NCBI RefSeq assembly: GCF_900112975.1
Contig: NZ_FONQ01000003.1
Coordinates: forward strand, 1-64,000
Length of the DNA: 64,000 nt
Reading direction: 5' to 3'
From: Flavobacterium xueshanense
Lineage (GTDB): Bacteria > Bacteroidota > Bacteroidia > Flavobacteriales > Flavobacteriaceae
Shown: positions 18,611 through 26,739 of the stretch, piece after piece
How the letters are laid out: every line of letters starts with the position of its first letter
Position numbering within the stretch: the stretch's first letter is position 1
Position numbers and translations under genes: made by a program
The notes under the pieces: model-generated
What the model saw: only the letters and a program-made list of their open reading frames with translations
Databases searched by the model: none
What the model was told of the DNA's origin: nothing

Positions 18611-19174
18611 ATGAAAAGAATAATTTTAGTAGCAGTAGTTCTACTCGCAGCGTCAGTAGACATGCAAGCACAATTGGTTAAATTTGGTTTAAAAGGTGGT
18701 TTAAATTACGCAAATCAGTCAGGAAGTGGTATTACAATTAACAGTGATAATTATGACAAAGAGGCTATAACTAGTTACCACGCTGGTTTAATTGCAGAAA
18801 TTAAAGTGACCGATGGTTTTTCTGTACAACCCGAATTATTGTATTCGACTCAGGGAGCAACCTATAAAAATGCTTTTGAAGAATTCAAAAATGAGTTGGG
18901 TTATTTATCCATTCCTGTTTTAGCAAAAATAAATTTTAACAAGACCGTGAGTTTAGATCTTGGACCACAAGCTTCATTTTTATTGAGTGAAAGAAATAAT
19001 GTAAATTTTAAAGACGCTGAAACTTTTGAATTTGGCGTAGCCGGAGGTTTAAGTTTAAATGTTACTAAAAATTTCTTTTTACAAGGTCGTTATGTATTAG
19101 GCTTGACTGAAGCTTCACAAGATGCAGAAGTTAAGAACTCAGTAGTGCAAATTTCTGCTGGATTTAAATTCTAG
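18611..19174 (+). CDS. Outer-membrane beta-barrel protein (PorT-like porin family)
   Basis: 187 residues. A signal peptide (1-21, MQAQ) is followed by LVKFGLKGGLNYANQSG, the central VQPELLYSTQGA block and a C-terminal ISAGFKF. These match the protein at 16858 (FGFKGGLNIAN, LQPEVLFSTQGAK), so the two are paralogues placed on opposite strands. A small outer-membrane barrel of unknown function. It is transcribed alone, divergent from the gene at 17601, with a strong terminator at 19197. Confidence 0.85.
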   Translation: MKRIILVAVVLLAASVDMQAQLVKFGLKGGLNYANQSGSGITINSDNYDKEAITSYHAGLIAEIKVTDGFSVQPELLYSTQGATYKNAFEEFKNELGYLSIPVLAKINFNKTVSLDLGPQASFLLSERNNVNFKDAETFEFGVAGGLSLNVTKNFFLQGRYVLGLTEASQDAEVKNSVVQISAGFKF

Positions 19175-19196
19175 AAATAATAAAATTAAATTTATT

Positions 19197-19228
19197 AAAA
19201 CCGTTCTATAAATTGGAACGGTTTTTTT
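19197..19228 (+). terminator. Terminator of the barrel gene at 18611
   Basis: AAAACCGTTC (19197-19206) pairs with GAACGGTTTT (19216-19225), followed by TTT. A clear Rho-independent terminator 23 bases behind the stop codon. Confidence 0.85.
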
Positions 19229-19337
19229 ATTTTTACCAAAACAGGAATTATGAAATGAGCATATCGGAGATGTAATGAAAACCAGATAAGTCATATGCGA
19301 ATTCCATATTCAAATAAAAAACAAATATTAACTACGT

Positions 19338-19751
19338 ATGAAAATCAGTATCATCAACGGACCAAACCTCAATCTTCTTGGCAAACGTGAACCAGAAGTT
19401 TACGGAACTCAAACTTTTGAAGAATATTTCACCACCTTACAAATAAAATTTCCTTCCATAGAATTTACTTATTTTCAGAGTAATATTGAAGGCGAATTAA
19501 TTGATAAAATTCAGGAGTTTGGTTTTTCATTCGACGGCATTATCTTGAATGCCGGAGCATACACGCATACTTCTATCGGAATTGGCGACGCTGTCAAGGC
19601 CATTACTACCCCAGTTATTGAAGTCCATATTTCGAATACGTTTTCCCGTGAAAGTTTTAGACATCAATCCTACATTTCAGGATATGCCAATGGTGTTATT
19701 CTGGGTTTTGGTTTAAAAAGTTACGAGTTAGCAATACAGTCTTTTTTATAG
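19338..19751 (+). CDS. aroQ: Type II 3-dehydroquinate dehydratase
   Basis: 137 residues. The N-terminal INGPNLNLLGKREPEVYG carries the lid region and the catalytic Tyr. ILNAGAYTHTSIGIGDAV and EVHISNTFSRESFRHQSYIS carry the substrate-binding and general-acid His. It removes water from 3-dehydroquinate in the shikimate pathway for aromatic amino acids. The length is slightly short of the usual 140-150 but no motif is missing. It is a single gene between the barrel gene and the DUF5686 gene. Confidence 0.95.
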   Translation: MKISIINGPNLNLLGKREPEVYGTQTFEEYFTTLQIKFPSIEFTYFQSNIEGELIDKIQEFGFSFDGIILNAGAYTHTSIGIGDAVKAITTPVIEVHISNTFSRESFRHQSYISGYANGVILGFGLKSYELAIQSFL

Positions 19752-19845
19752 TTTCAAATTATAATTACCTCCCAAATAAATCTTTAACAAATAATTAATA
19801 CCCTATTTTTAAACTTCTGCTATTTTTGTGAAAGAAAAAACTTTC

Positions 19846-22332
19846 ATGAAAAAACACTACTTACTACTTCTTTTCTTAGTTTCATTTGTCAGCAATGCAC
19901 AAATAAAAGGAACTGTCACGGACGAAAAAGGAAACCCCTTGCCTTTTGTCACTATTTTTCAGGAAGACACTTACAATGGGACCACTTCAAATGAACAAGG
20001 AAACTATGAATTTAATTTAAAGAAAAAAGAAAAACAAACGGTTGTCTTTCAGTTTTTAGGTTTTAAAACCCAAAAAATAATAATACAAACTGATAAATTG
20101 CCTTATTCATTAAATATAAAAATGGAGAAAGAAAGTTTTTCATTGAATGAAGTGATTATCAACAAGAAAAACAATCCGGCTTTGGCGATTATAAAAAATG
20201 CTATTGCCAGCAGAAAAGTAAACACTGTAAAAACAAATCGATTCAACGCTGACTTTTATTCCAGAGGTATTTTTAAATTAAAAAATGCCCCTAAAAAAAT
20301 ATTAGGCCAAAAAATTGGTGACTTCAATGGCGCTTTAGATTCTACCGGAACCGGGATTATTTCCTTATCAGAAACCTTTTCGAAAATAGCATTTGAAAAA
20401 CCCAACAACTTAAAAGAAGTCGTTACTGCCTCAAAAGTAAGTGGCAGAGACAATGGTTACAGCTACAATACTGCCAGATCTTCGTTCTACGACTTTTATG
20501 ACAATACCATCGATTTTGGTGTCCAAATGATTTCTCCAATAGCAAACAACGCTTTCAATTACTATAATTACAAGTTAGAAAGCACGTTTTTTGATGAGAA
20601 TAAAAATATGATTAACAAAATAAAAGTGATGGCAAAGCGTGACAGCGAACCCGTTTTTGAAGGATACATTTATTTAGTGGAAGATTCCTGGGCGGTTTAC
20701 GCAGTTGATCTGGATATAAAAGGCTACCGAATGAAAGAGGAATTTGTCGATGTGATGACCTTAAAACAAAATTTTAGTTACAACAACAGCAATAAAATTT
20801 GGGCAAAAAACACTCAAAGTCTCGAAATCACAGCAGGCGCTTTTGGGATAAAATTTACCGGAAAATACAATTACGTGTATAGCAATTATGAATTTATAGA
20901 TGCTTTTCCTTCCAAAACATTTACAAATGAAATTACGCGCATCGAAATAAATGCCAATAAAAAAGACAGCTTGTTCTGGAATACCAACAGACCCATTCCG
21001 TTAACAATTGAAGAAAGCACCGATTATGTTAGAAAAGATAGCATTTACAAGGTCCGGAATTCCCAAAAATACCTGGATTCGATAGATGCAAAAGGAAATA
21101 AATTCAAATTATTAAAAGTACTGACCGGTTACACGTATAAGAATAGTACTGAAAAACACAGTTTTAGTTACGAAGGATTATTGAATCTTGGTTCACTAAG
21201 TTTCAATACCGTACAAGGATATAATTTTGATTCTGGGTTTCGATACACCAACTGGAAAAATCAGGAAAACAAAGGAATATACACTTCCATAAGTACAAAA
21301 CTCAATTACGGTTTTGCCGAAGATCGTTTGCGTGTCACCGGACAATTTATCCACCGGTTCAACAATCAGAATTTTGCCACCTTATATATGATGGGAGGAA
21401 GTTCCGTAAAGCAATTTAATCCGAATGACCCTATCAGTAAAACTATAAACACGATTAGTTCATTAATTTTTAAGAACAATTTCATGAAGTTGTATAATTT
21501 GGAATCAGCGGCAATTGGATACAGCCAAGATATTGCAAATGGAGTGAACCTAAATGGAAAAATAGAGTACCAGCAACGCAAACCATTATTCAATAATACC
21601 GATTTTTCTTTGTTCAATAAGGACGATTTATACACGTCGAATAATCCTTTGGCACCAAATGATTTCAACACTCCAGCTTTTGAAAAACACCATTTGACGA
21701 AAGTAAATTTGCTTGCAAAAATAAATTTTGGAAACAAGTATTCTTCCCGTCCAGATGGGAAATTTAACATCCGAAATGAAAAATTTCCAACTCTATATTT
21801 AGGCTATGAAAAAGTAATTGCGGCCAATGAGAAGAAATATGAGTTTGACCATTTCAACACCCGACTGACGTATGATTTGACATTAGGAAATAAAGGGGTT
21901 GTAGGGCTAAATCTAAAAGCGGGAAAGTTTTTGAATGCAGACAATATTGCTTTTATAGATTTCAAGCATTTCAATGGAAACCAAACCCATATTGGACAAT
22001 CAGCGCGTTATTTGAATGTATTTAACTTGCTCCCATATTATTCTAACAGTACGAATGACAGCTATTTTGAAGCGCATATTGAATACAATGACAAAGGCTA
22101 CATCATGAATAAAATACCATTGTTGAACAAACTAAAATCAACTTTTATACTGGGTGCTCATGCACTATCTACACCCAATAACAAAACTTATACTGAAATG
22201 ACAGTCGGCTTAGATAATTTAGGTTTTGGTAAATTTAAAATGCTTCGTGTAGATTATGTCCGTTCGTACCAAAATGGTTTTCAAGGTGACGGAGTTGTTT
22301 TTGGGCTTAAGTTTTTGAATATATTGGAGTAA
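19846..22332 (+). CDS. DUF5686 / carboxypeptidase-like regulatory domain protein
   Basis: 828 residues from the ATG at 19846. An in-frame GTG at 19828 exists, but it is the last base group of TATTTTTG (19821-19828), a perfect -7 promoter box, so the later start with a clean signal peptide (KKHYLLLLFLVSFVSNAQ) is chosen. A carboxypeptidase-like regulatory domain (about 22-100, KGTVTDEKGNPLPFVTIFQE) is followed by about 700 residues of beta-rich sequence ending in VVFGLKFLNILE, as in outer-membrane DUF5686 proteins. It is probably an outer-membrane barrel of unknown role. Confidence 0.85.
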   Translation: MKKHYLLLLFLVSFVSNAQIKGTVTDEKGNPLPFVTIFQEDTYNGTTSNEQGNYEFNLKKKEKQTVVFQFLGFKTQKIIIQTDKLPYSLNIKMEKESFSLNEVIINKKNNPALAIIKNAIASRKVNTVKTNRFNADFYSRGIFKLKNAPKKILGQKIGDFNGALDSTGTGIISLSETFSKIAFEKPNNLKEVVTASKVSGRDNGYSYNTARSSFYDFYDNTIDFGVQMISPIANNAFNYYNYKLESTFFDENKNMINKIKVMAKRDSEPVFEGYIYLVEDSWAVYAVDLDIKGYRMKEEFVDVMTLKQNFSYNNSNKIWAKNTQSLEITAGAFGIKFTGKYNYVYSNYEFIDAFPSKTFTNEITRIEINANKKDSLFWNTNRPIPLTIEESTDYVRKDSIYKVRNSQKYLDSIDAKGNKFKLLKVLTGYTYKNSTEKHSFSYEGLLNLGSLSFNTVQGYNFDSGFRYTNWKNQENKGIYTSISTKLNYGFAEDRLRVTGQFIHRFNNQNFATLYMMGGSSVKQFNPNDPISKTINTISSLIFKNNFMKLYNLESAAIGYSQDIANGVNLNGKIEYQQRKPLFNNTDFSLFNKDDLYTSNNPLAPNDFNTPAFEKHHLTKVNLLAKINFGNKYSSRPDGKFNIRNEKFPTLYLGYEKVIAANEKKYEFDHFNTRLTYDLTLGNKGVVGLNLKAGKFLNADNIAFIDFKHFNGNQTHIGQSARYLNVFNLLPYYSNSTNDSYFEAHIEYNDKGYIMNKIPLLNKLKSTFILGAHALSTPNNKTYTEMTVGLDNLGFGKFKMLRVDYVRSYQNGFQGDGVVFGLKFLNILE

Positions 22333-22360
22333 AAAAATAATTTTAATAATTGAGTCCAAT

Positions 22361-22418
22361 TGTCAGTTCGAGCGCAGTCGAGAACCATTATTGTATCTTG
22401 AGTGCGTTCGATGTAACA
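22361..22418. repeat. Imperfect hairpin repeat common in Flavobacterium
   Basis: The arm TGTCAGTTCGAGCGCAGTCG (from 22361) is imperfectly complementary to TCTTGAGTGCGTTCGATG (from 22396). GTCAGTTCGAGCGCAGTCGAG is a motif I know as a scattered repeat in flavobacterial genomes. It lies between two convergent genes and contains no open frame. Confidence 0.55.
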
Positions 22419-22433
22419 AAATCGCAACAAATT

Positions 22434-22475
22434 AAAAAAGGCAATAGAAAATAGTTTTGGTACCTTTTTTTATTT
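22434..22475. terminator. Terminator between the DUF5686 and cation transporter genes
   Basis: AAAAAAGG (22434-22441) pairs with CCTTTTTT (22463-22470) and is followed by TATTTTATTT. It lies between convergent genes and can act in both directions. Confidence 0.6.
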
Positions 22476-22489
22476 TATTTGATTAATAA

Positions 22490-23359
22490 TTAATCATTTG
22501 GTTCCACATGAATCAACACATGTCCCAGTTCCGGAATTTCTTCCTGCAAAGTGTCTTTTAGTTTATGAGCCAGATCGTGTCCTTCTTTCACAGTAATATT
22601 TGAATCAACTGTAGCATGTAAATCCACGTGATATTGCATACCGGCTTTTCGAATAAAACATTTCTCGGTATCAATAATTCCGTCCACTTGAATTGAAACC
22701 ATTCGAATTTGTTCTATCAAATCATCGTATAAATGTTCATCCATTATTTCGCCCAAAGCGGGTCTAAAAATAAGGTAACTGTTATAAAGGATGAATCCCG
22801 AAGCAAAAAGTGCCGCCCAATCATCAGCAGATTCATAACCATTTCCTAAAATCAAAGCAATCGAAATCCCAAGAAATGCCGCCACAGAGGTTATTGCATC
22901 ACTGCGATGGTGCCAAGCATCAGCTTTTAGTGACGAACTATTTGTTTCAATACTGCGTTTCATTACTATTCTAAAAGAATACTCTTTCCAAACAATGATT
23001 GCCCCAAGAACTAATAATGTCCACGGTTTTGGCAATTGATGTGGCGTTCCAATATTGATGATACTTTCATAAGCAATAATCGTTGCCGAAGTAATCAAAA
23101 AACCTACAACCAAAAAAGTAATCAATGGTTCTGCCCTACCGTGTCCGTAAGGATGGTTTTTATCCGCTGGTCTATTGGAATATTTAATTCCGAACAGGAC
23201 TAAGAATGAAGAAAAAATATCAGTAGTTGATTCAATTGCATCTGCAATTAATGCATACGAATTTCCAAAAAAACCTGCCAGACCTTTTATAATGGCCAAA
23301 GATGTATTTCCAATTATACTAAAATAAGTGGCTTTTATCGCTGTTCGTTCGCTTGACAT
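22490..23359 (-). CDS. Cation diffusion facilitator family transporter
   Basis: 289 residues with five or six membrane segments in the first 200 and a cytoplasmic C-terminal domain (about 205-289, VDGIIDTEKCFIRKAGMQYHVDLHATVD). The metal-site motifs are visible: IADAIESTTD in helix 2, HPYGHGRAE, and HHRSDAITS in helix 5. The family exports Zn, Fe, Mn or Co in exchange for protons. The helix 2/helix 5 pattern (DxxxD and HxxxD) is of the zinc/iron type, but the metal is not proven. It follows murA on the same strand after a 115-base gap with a hairpin. Confidence 0.88.
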   Translation of the reverse strand: MSSERTAIKATYFSIIGNTSLAIIKGLAGFFGNSYALIADAIESTTDIFSSFLVLFGIKYSNRPADKNHPYGHGRAEPLITFLVVGFLITSATIIAYESIINIGTPHQLPKPWTLLVLGAIIVWKEYSFRIVMKRSIETNSSSLKADAWHHRSDAITSVAAFLGISIALILGNGYESADDWAALFASGFILYNSYLIFRPALGEIMDEHLYDDLIEQIRMVSIQVDGIIDTEKCFIRKAGMQYHVDLHATVDSNITVKEGHDLAHKLKDTLQEEIPELGHVLIHVEPND

Positions 23360-23390
23360 GTATTTTATTTATAAATGAATGTAAACTAAA

Positions 23391-23451
23391 ATCGTTTAAG
23401 TAAACTGAATTGAATTTTAAATTTAAATCCTTTCTAGCTTACTTAAACGAT
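23391..23451 (-). terminator. Long-stem hairpin behind murA
   Basis: ATCGTTTAAGTAA (23391-23403) and TTACTTAAACGAT (23439-23451) form a perfect 13-bp stem with a 35-base AT-rich loop. T-rich sequence follows on both strands. It probably ends the murA transcript, although the long loop is unusual for a simple terminator. Confidence 0.55.
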
Positions 23452-23474
23452 ATTTTTTTTATGATTTATGTTAT

Positions 23475-24785
23475 TTATGCTCTAACAATATTAGCACCAA
23501 TGGCTCTCAATCGTTCATCAATACGCTCGTACCCTCTATCGATTTGTTCAATATTTTGAATAGTACTGGTTCCTTTTGCGGAAAGCGCTGCAATCAATAA
23601 TGAGATTCCGGCACGAATATCTGGTGATGACATTGTGGTTGCTTTGAGTTGAGATTTAAAATCGTGCCCCATAACAACAGCACGGTGCGGATCACACAAC
23701 ATAATTTTTGCTCCCATATCAATCAGTTTATCAACAAAAAAAAGTCTGCTTTCAAACATTTTTTGGTGAATCAAAATATCACCTCTTGCTTGGGTGGCAA
23801 CTACTAAAACGATGCTTAATAAATCCGGAGTAAATCCGGGCCAAGGCGCATCAGCAATTGTCAAAATAGAACCGTCAATATCTGTTTTCACTTCATACCC
23901 ATCTACGTGAGCAGGAATGTAAATATCATCTCCACGACGTTCCAATGTAATTCCAAGTTTTCGAAACGTATTAGGGATTACTCCAAGATTATCCCAACTT
24001 ACATCTTTTATCGTAATCTCCGATTTTGTCATTGCAGCCAAACCAATCCAACTTCCAATTTCAATCATATCCGGAAGAATTCTGTGCTCGCAACCGCCTA
24101 AATTTTCAACCCCTTCAATCGCCAATAAGTTAGATCCAACACCAGTAATTTTAGCTCCCATGCAATTTAGCATCTTGCACAATTGTTGCAAGTAAGGCTC
24201 GCAAGCAGCATTATAAACGGTTGTTTTACCTTTGGCCAAAACTGCAGCCATAACAATATTAGCGGTTCCGGTTACGGATGCTTCGTCTAATAACATATCG
24301 GCACCTTTCAATCCTTTTGGTGCTTCTACGCCATAAAAATGATCTTCTCTGTTATAACGGAATTTAGCACCAAGATTGATGAATCCTTCAAAGTGAGTAT
24401 CCAATCTTCTGCGACCTATTTTATCACCACCTGGTTTCGGGATATATCCTTTTCCAAATCGTGCCAAAAGAGGCCCAACAATCATAATAGAACCTCTTAG
24501 AGACCCGCCTTCTTTCTTAAATGCTTCGGTTTCTAGGTAGTTTATGTTAACTTCATCAGCTTGAAAAGTATACGATCCTGATCCTGTTTTTTGGATTTTA
24601 ACACCTAAATTTCCTAAAAGCGTAATTAGTTTGTTGATATCTATAATATCGGGAATATTATTGATAATCACTTTTTCCGGTGTTAAAAGAACGGCACATA
24701 AAATTTGTAGCGCTTCATTTTTAGCTCCTTGTGGCGTGATATCTCCTTTTAGACTAATGCCTCCTTCTATTTTGAAAATTCCCAT
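23475..24785 (-). CDS. murA: UDP-N-acetylglucosamine 1-carboxyvinyltransferase MurA (Asp in place of the catalytic Cys)
   Basis: 436 residues in the two-domain EPT fold. The Lys-Asn pair that contacts the substrate is at residues 22-23 (PQGAKNEAL). The active-site loop reads PKPGGDKIGRRRLDTHFEGF, with Asp121 where E. coli has Cys115. MurA moves enolpyruvate from PEP to UDP-GlcNAc, the first step of peptidoglycan synthesis. A Cys-to-Asp change in this loop keeps activity but removes the residue that fosfomycin alkylates. It lies next to a DUF4290 gene on the same strand, 109 bases apart. Confidence 0.95.
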   Translation of the reverse strand: MGIFKIEGGISLKGDITPQGAKNEALQILCAVLLTPEKVIINNIPDIIDINKLITLLGNLGVKIQKTGSGSYTFQADEVNINYLETEAFKKEGGSLRGSIMIVGPLLARFGKGYIPKPGGDKIGRRRLDTHFEGFINLGAKFRYNREDHFYGVEAPKGLKGADMLLDEASVTGTANIVMAAVLAKGKTTVYNAACEPYLQQLCKMLNCMGAKITGVGSNLLAIEGVENLGGCEHRILPDMIEIGSWIGLAAMTKSEITIKDVSWDNLGVIPNTFRKLGITLERRGDDIYIPAHVDGYEVKTDIDGSILTIADAPWPGFTPDLLSIVLVVATQARGDILIHQKMFESRLFFVDKLIDMGAKIMLCDPHRAVVMGHDFKSQLKATTMSSPDIRAGISLLIAALSAKGTSTIQNIEQIDRGYERIDERLRAIGANIVRA

Positions 24786-24894
24786 TTTTTACAATTATGA
24801 GTTATAAATTATTTAGATGTAAGTTAAAAGATTACGAGGTAAAGGTTATTTCTGAAAAAATTAATAACCTAAATACTCTTAATTTATAACTGAT

Positions 24895-25620
24895 TTACAA
24901 AGGCTTTCTGTTTTGATTTTTGTGCACTGGATTTGGTTTTCCAGTTTTCGTATTCTTGTTACTCAGAATTTTTGGCTGGCCAACCGGTAAAATTTTATTC
25001 GAAACCCGTTTGTTGGTTCGTAATAAATCGGTGGTATTTAATAATTCCTCTGTACTTTGAATCAAATTCAATTTGCCATCGGACAGTTCATATAAATGTT
25101 CGAAAATCACATCATCTTTCACCGTGTCTTTATTCCAACTCAAATACGATTTTTTCATGTGATTGGCAATCACTTTCACTAAAGCACTTTTCATCTCGCC
25201 ATCTTCCCATTTATTGGCCACATCAATCATATATTTGATGTTGTTGCCGTAAAATCTGTATTTTGGGAAATTCTGTGGGTATTTTAAAACATCCGGTTTC
25301 AACTGTAAAACTTCACGCGATGGAATTGGATACGGTGAATCAGCCACTAATTTAAAATCAGACATTATAAAGATCTGATCCCACAATTTGTGCTGAAAAT
25401 CAGGAACATCACGCAAATGTGGATTCAAACTTCCCATTACCTGAATAATGTATTTTGCCGCTTTGTTGCGTTCTACATCATCTTCAATTTTAGTTGCCTG
25501 ATCAATCAATTTCTGCAAATGACGGCCGTACTCCGGAATAATCAAATGCGATCTCTCGGCATTGTATTCCAAATGATGCACGACATCGTTTGAGTTTTCT
25601 TTAATATATTTTGAATTCAT
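24895..25620 (-). CDS. DUF4290 domain protein
   Basis: 241 residues, starting NSKYIKENSNDVVHHLEYNA and containing IIPEYGRHLQKLIDQATKI, which is the conserved start of DUF4290. The C-terminal 50 residues are basic and low in structure (KILPVGQPKILSNKNTKTGK). No signal or membrane segment. Function is unknown. The gene lies just upstream of murA, an arrangement I associate with Flavobacteriia, and may be co-transcribed with it. Confidence 0.85.
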   Translation of the reverse strand: MNSKYIKENSNDVVHHLEYNAERSHLIIPEYGRHLQKLIDQATKIEDDVERNKAAKYIIQVMGSLNPHLRDVPDFQHKLWDQIFIMSDFKLVADSPYPIPSREVLQLKPDVLKYPQNFPKYRFYGNNIKYMIDVANKWEDGEMKSALVKVIANHMKKSYLSWNKDTVKDDVIFEHLYELSDGKLNLIQSTEELLNTTDLLRTNKRVSNKILPVGQPKILSNKNTKTGKPNPVHKNQNRKPL

Positions 25621-25707
25621 ATTCGAATGTATCTATTTTGATTCCCATGCTTTATTTCGAAAATTAGATCCATTCGAACGCAGCAAATCAAAAATTTTAT
25701 GTTGTAA

Positions 25708-25992
25708 TTAAAGGGAAATAATACCTTCTATTGTAGAAACTTCCAGGTATTTATCTACTATTTCTTGCGAATTTTTCATAGTAACATCAACAGATATGCT
25801 AGTGAATTTTCCTGTTTTGGATTTTGTAGTTTTAATAACCGCGCCCATACAATCAAAAGCCAACTCCACTCGTACTACGTTATCATTTTCTGTTGGTACA
25901 ATAAATTTAAATAAGTATTCTGCTGGCCATGTATTGCTCATATCCAACTCCACTTTTAATCTATCATAAAATTCTTCAGTCTTCTTATCCAT
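25708..25992 (-). CDS. DUF493 family protein (YbeD-like)
   Basis: 94 residues from the ATG at 25992 (MDKKTEEFYDRLKVELDMSN). A longer frame opens with TTG at 26016, but that TTG is part of TATATTTG (26021-26014 on the minus strand), a -7 promoter box, so the shorter form is preferred. The small ferredoxin-like fold with WPAEYLFKFIVP is typical of the family, of which E. coli YbeD is a member. Function is unknown. The gene is divergent from the ATPase gene at 26141. Confidence 0.82.
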   Translation of the reverse strand: MDKKTEEFYDRLKVELDMSNTWPAEYLFKFIVPTENDNVVRVELAFDCMGAVIKTTKSKTGKFTSISVDVTMKNSQEIVDKYLEVSTIEGIISL

Positions 25993-26140
25993 TTTTTTAT
26001 TTGAAAATAAAGGCAAATATACGGTTTCAAACGTAAATTATGAATTTTGAATTATGATTTTTTGTCTAATCGCATTTTAACCGCAATGATTTTTTCAAAT
26101 CCCAATAAGTTTAAGTAAATTTGCCCCTTATTTTTTAAAA

Positions 26141-26680
26141 GTGCAAAAAGAAATTATAGTTATCATTGGCGGTCCAGGAACAGGTAAAACTACTATCATC
26201 GACGGATTGGTCGCTAAAGGACATTGTTGTTATCCCGAAATTTCCCGTGAGGTGACTTTGGAAGCAAAAAAGCAAGGAATCGAGCAATTGTTCCTTGAAA
26301 AACCATTGTTATTCAGCGAATTACTTCTTGAAGGAAGAAAAAAACAGTTTCAAAATGCTACAAAAGAGTCTCATGAAGTTGTCTTTATCGACAGAGGAAT
26401 TCCGGATGTTTTAGCCTATATGCATTATATTGGCGATAGTTATCCTGCTACTTTTGATGCCGCTTGCCGCGAACATACCTATTCAAAAATCTTCATTCTT
26501 CCGCCTTGGGAGGAAATTTACATCAGTGATGACGAACGTTACGAAAACTTCGAACAAGCGAAACTCATCTACAATCACCTTACTGAAACTTACCAGAATT
26601 ACGGTTACAAACTCATAGAAGTTCCAAAAGACACAATGGATAACAGAATTCTTTTTATCTTAGACGAAATTTCTAAATAG
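26141..26680 (+). CDS. Small P-loop ATPase (AAA_28 / NadR-kinase-like)
   Basis: 179 residues from GTG at 26141; TAAATTTG at 26116-26123 fits a promoter just upstream. The Walker A is IIGGPGTGKTTIIDGLV. VFIDRGIPDVLAYMHYIGDS holds an Asp-Arg pair like the DR motif of nucleoside and pantothenate kinases, and a lid helix follows. This matches small AAA_28-type NTPases, which include predicted kinases of nucleoside-like substrates. The substrate is unknown. It is followed by recQ after 59 bases. Confidence 0.78.
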   Translation: MQKEIIVIIGGPGTGKTTIIDGLVAKGHCCYPEISREVTLEAKKQGIEQLFLEKPLLFSELLLEGRKKQFQNATKESHEVVFIDRGIPDVLAYMHYIGDSYPATFDAACREHTYSKIFILPPWEEIYISDDERYENFEQAKLIYNHLTETYQNYGYKLIEVPKDTMDNRILFILDEISK

Positions 26681-26739
26681 TTTGCAGGTTTAGGATTTAT
26701 GCTTTGGACTGTTTTTCAATAAAATGAAATCTATACTCT

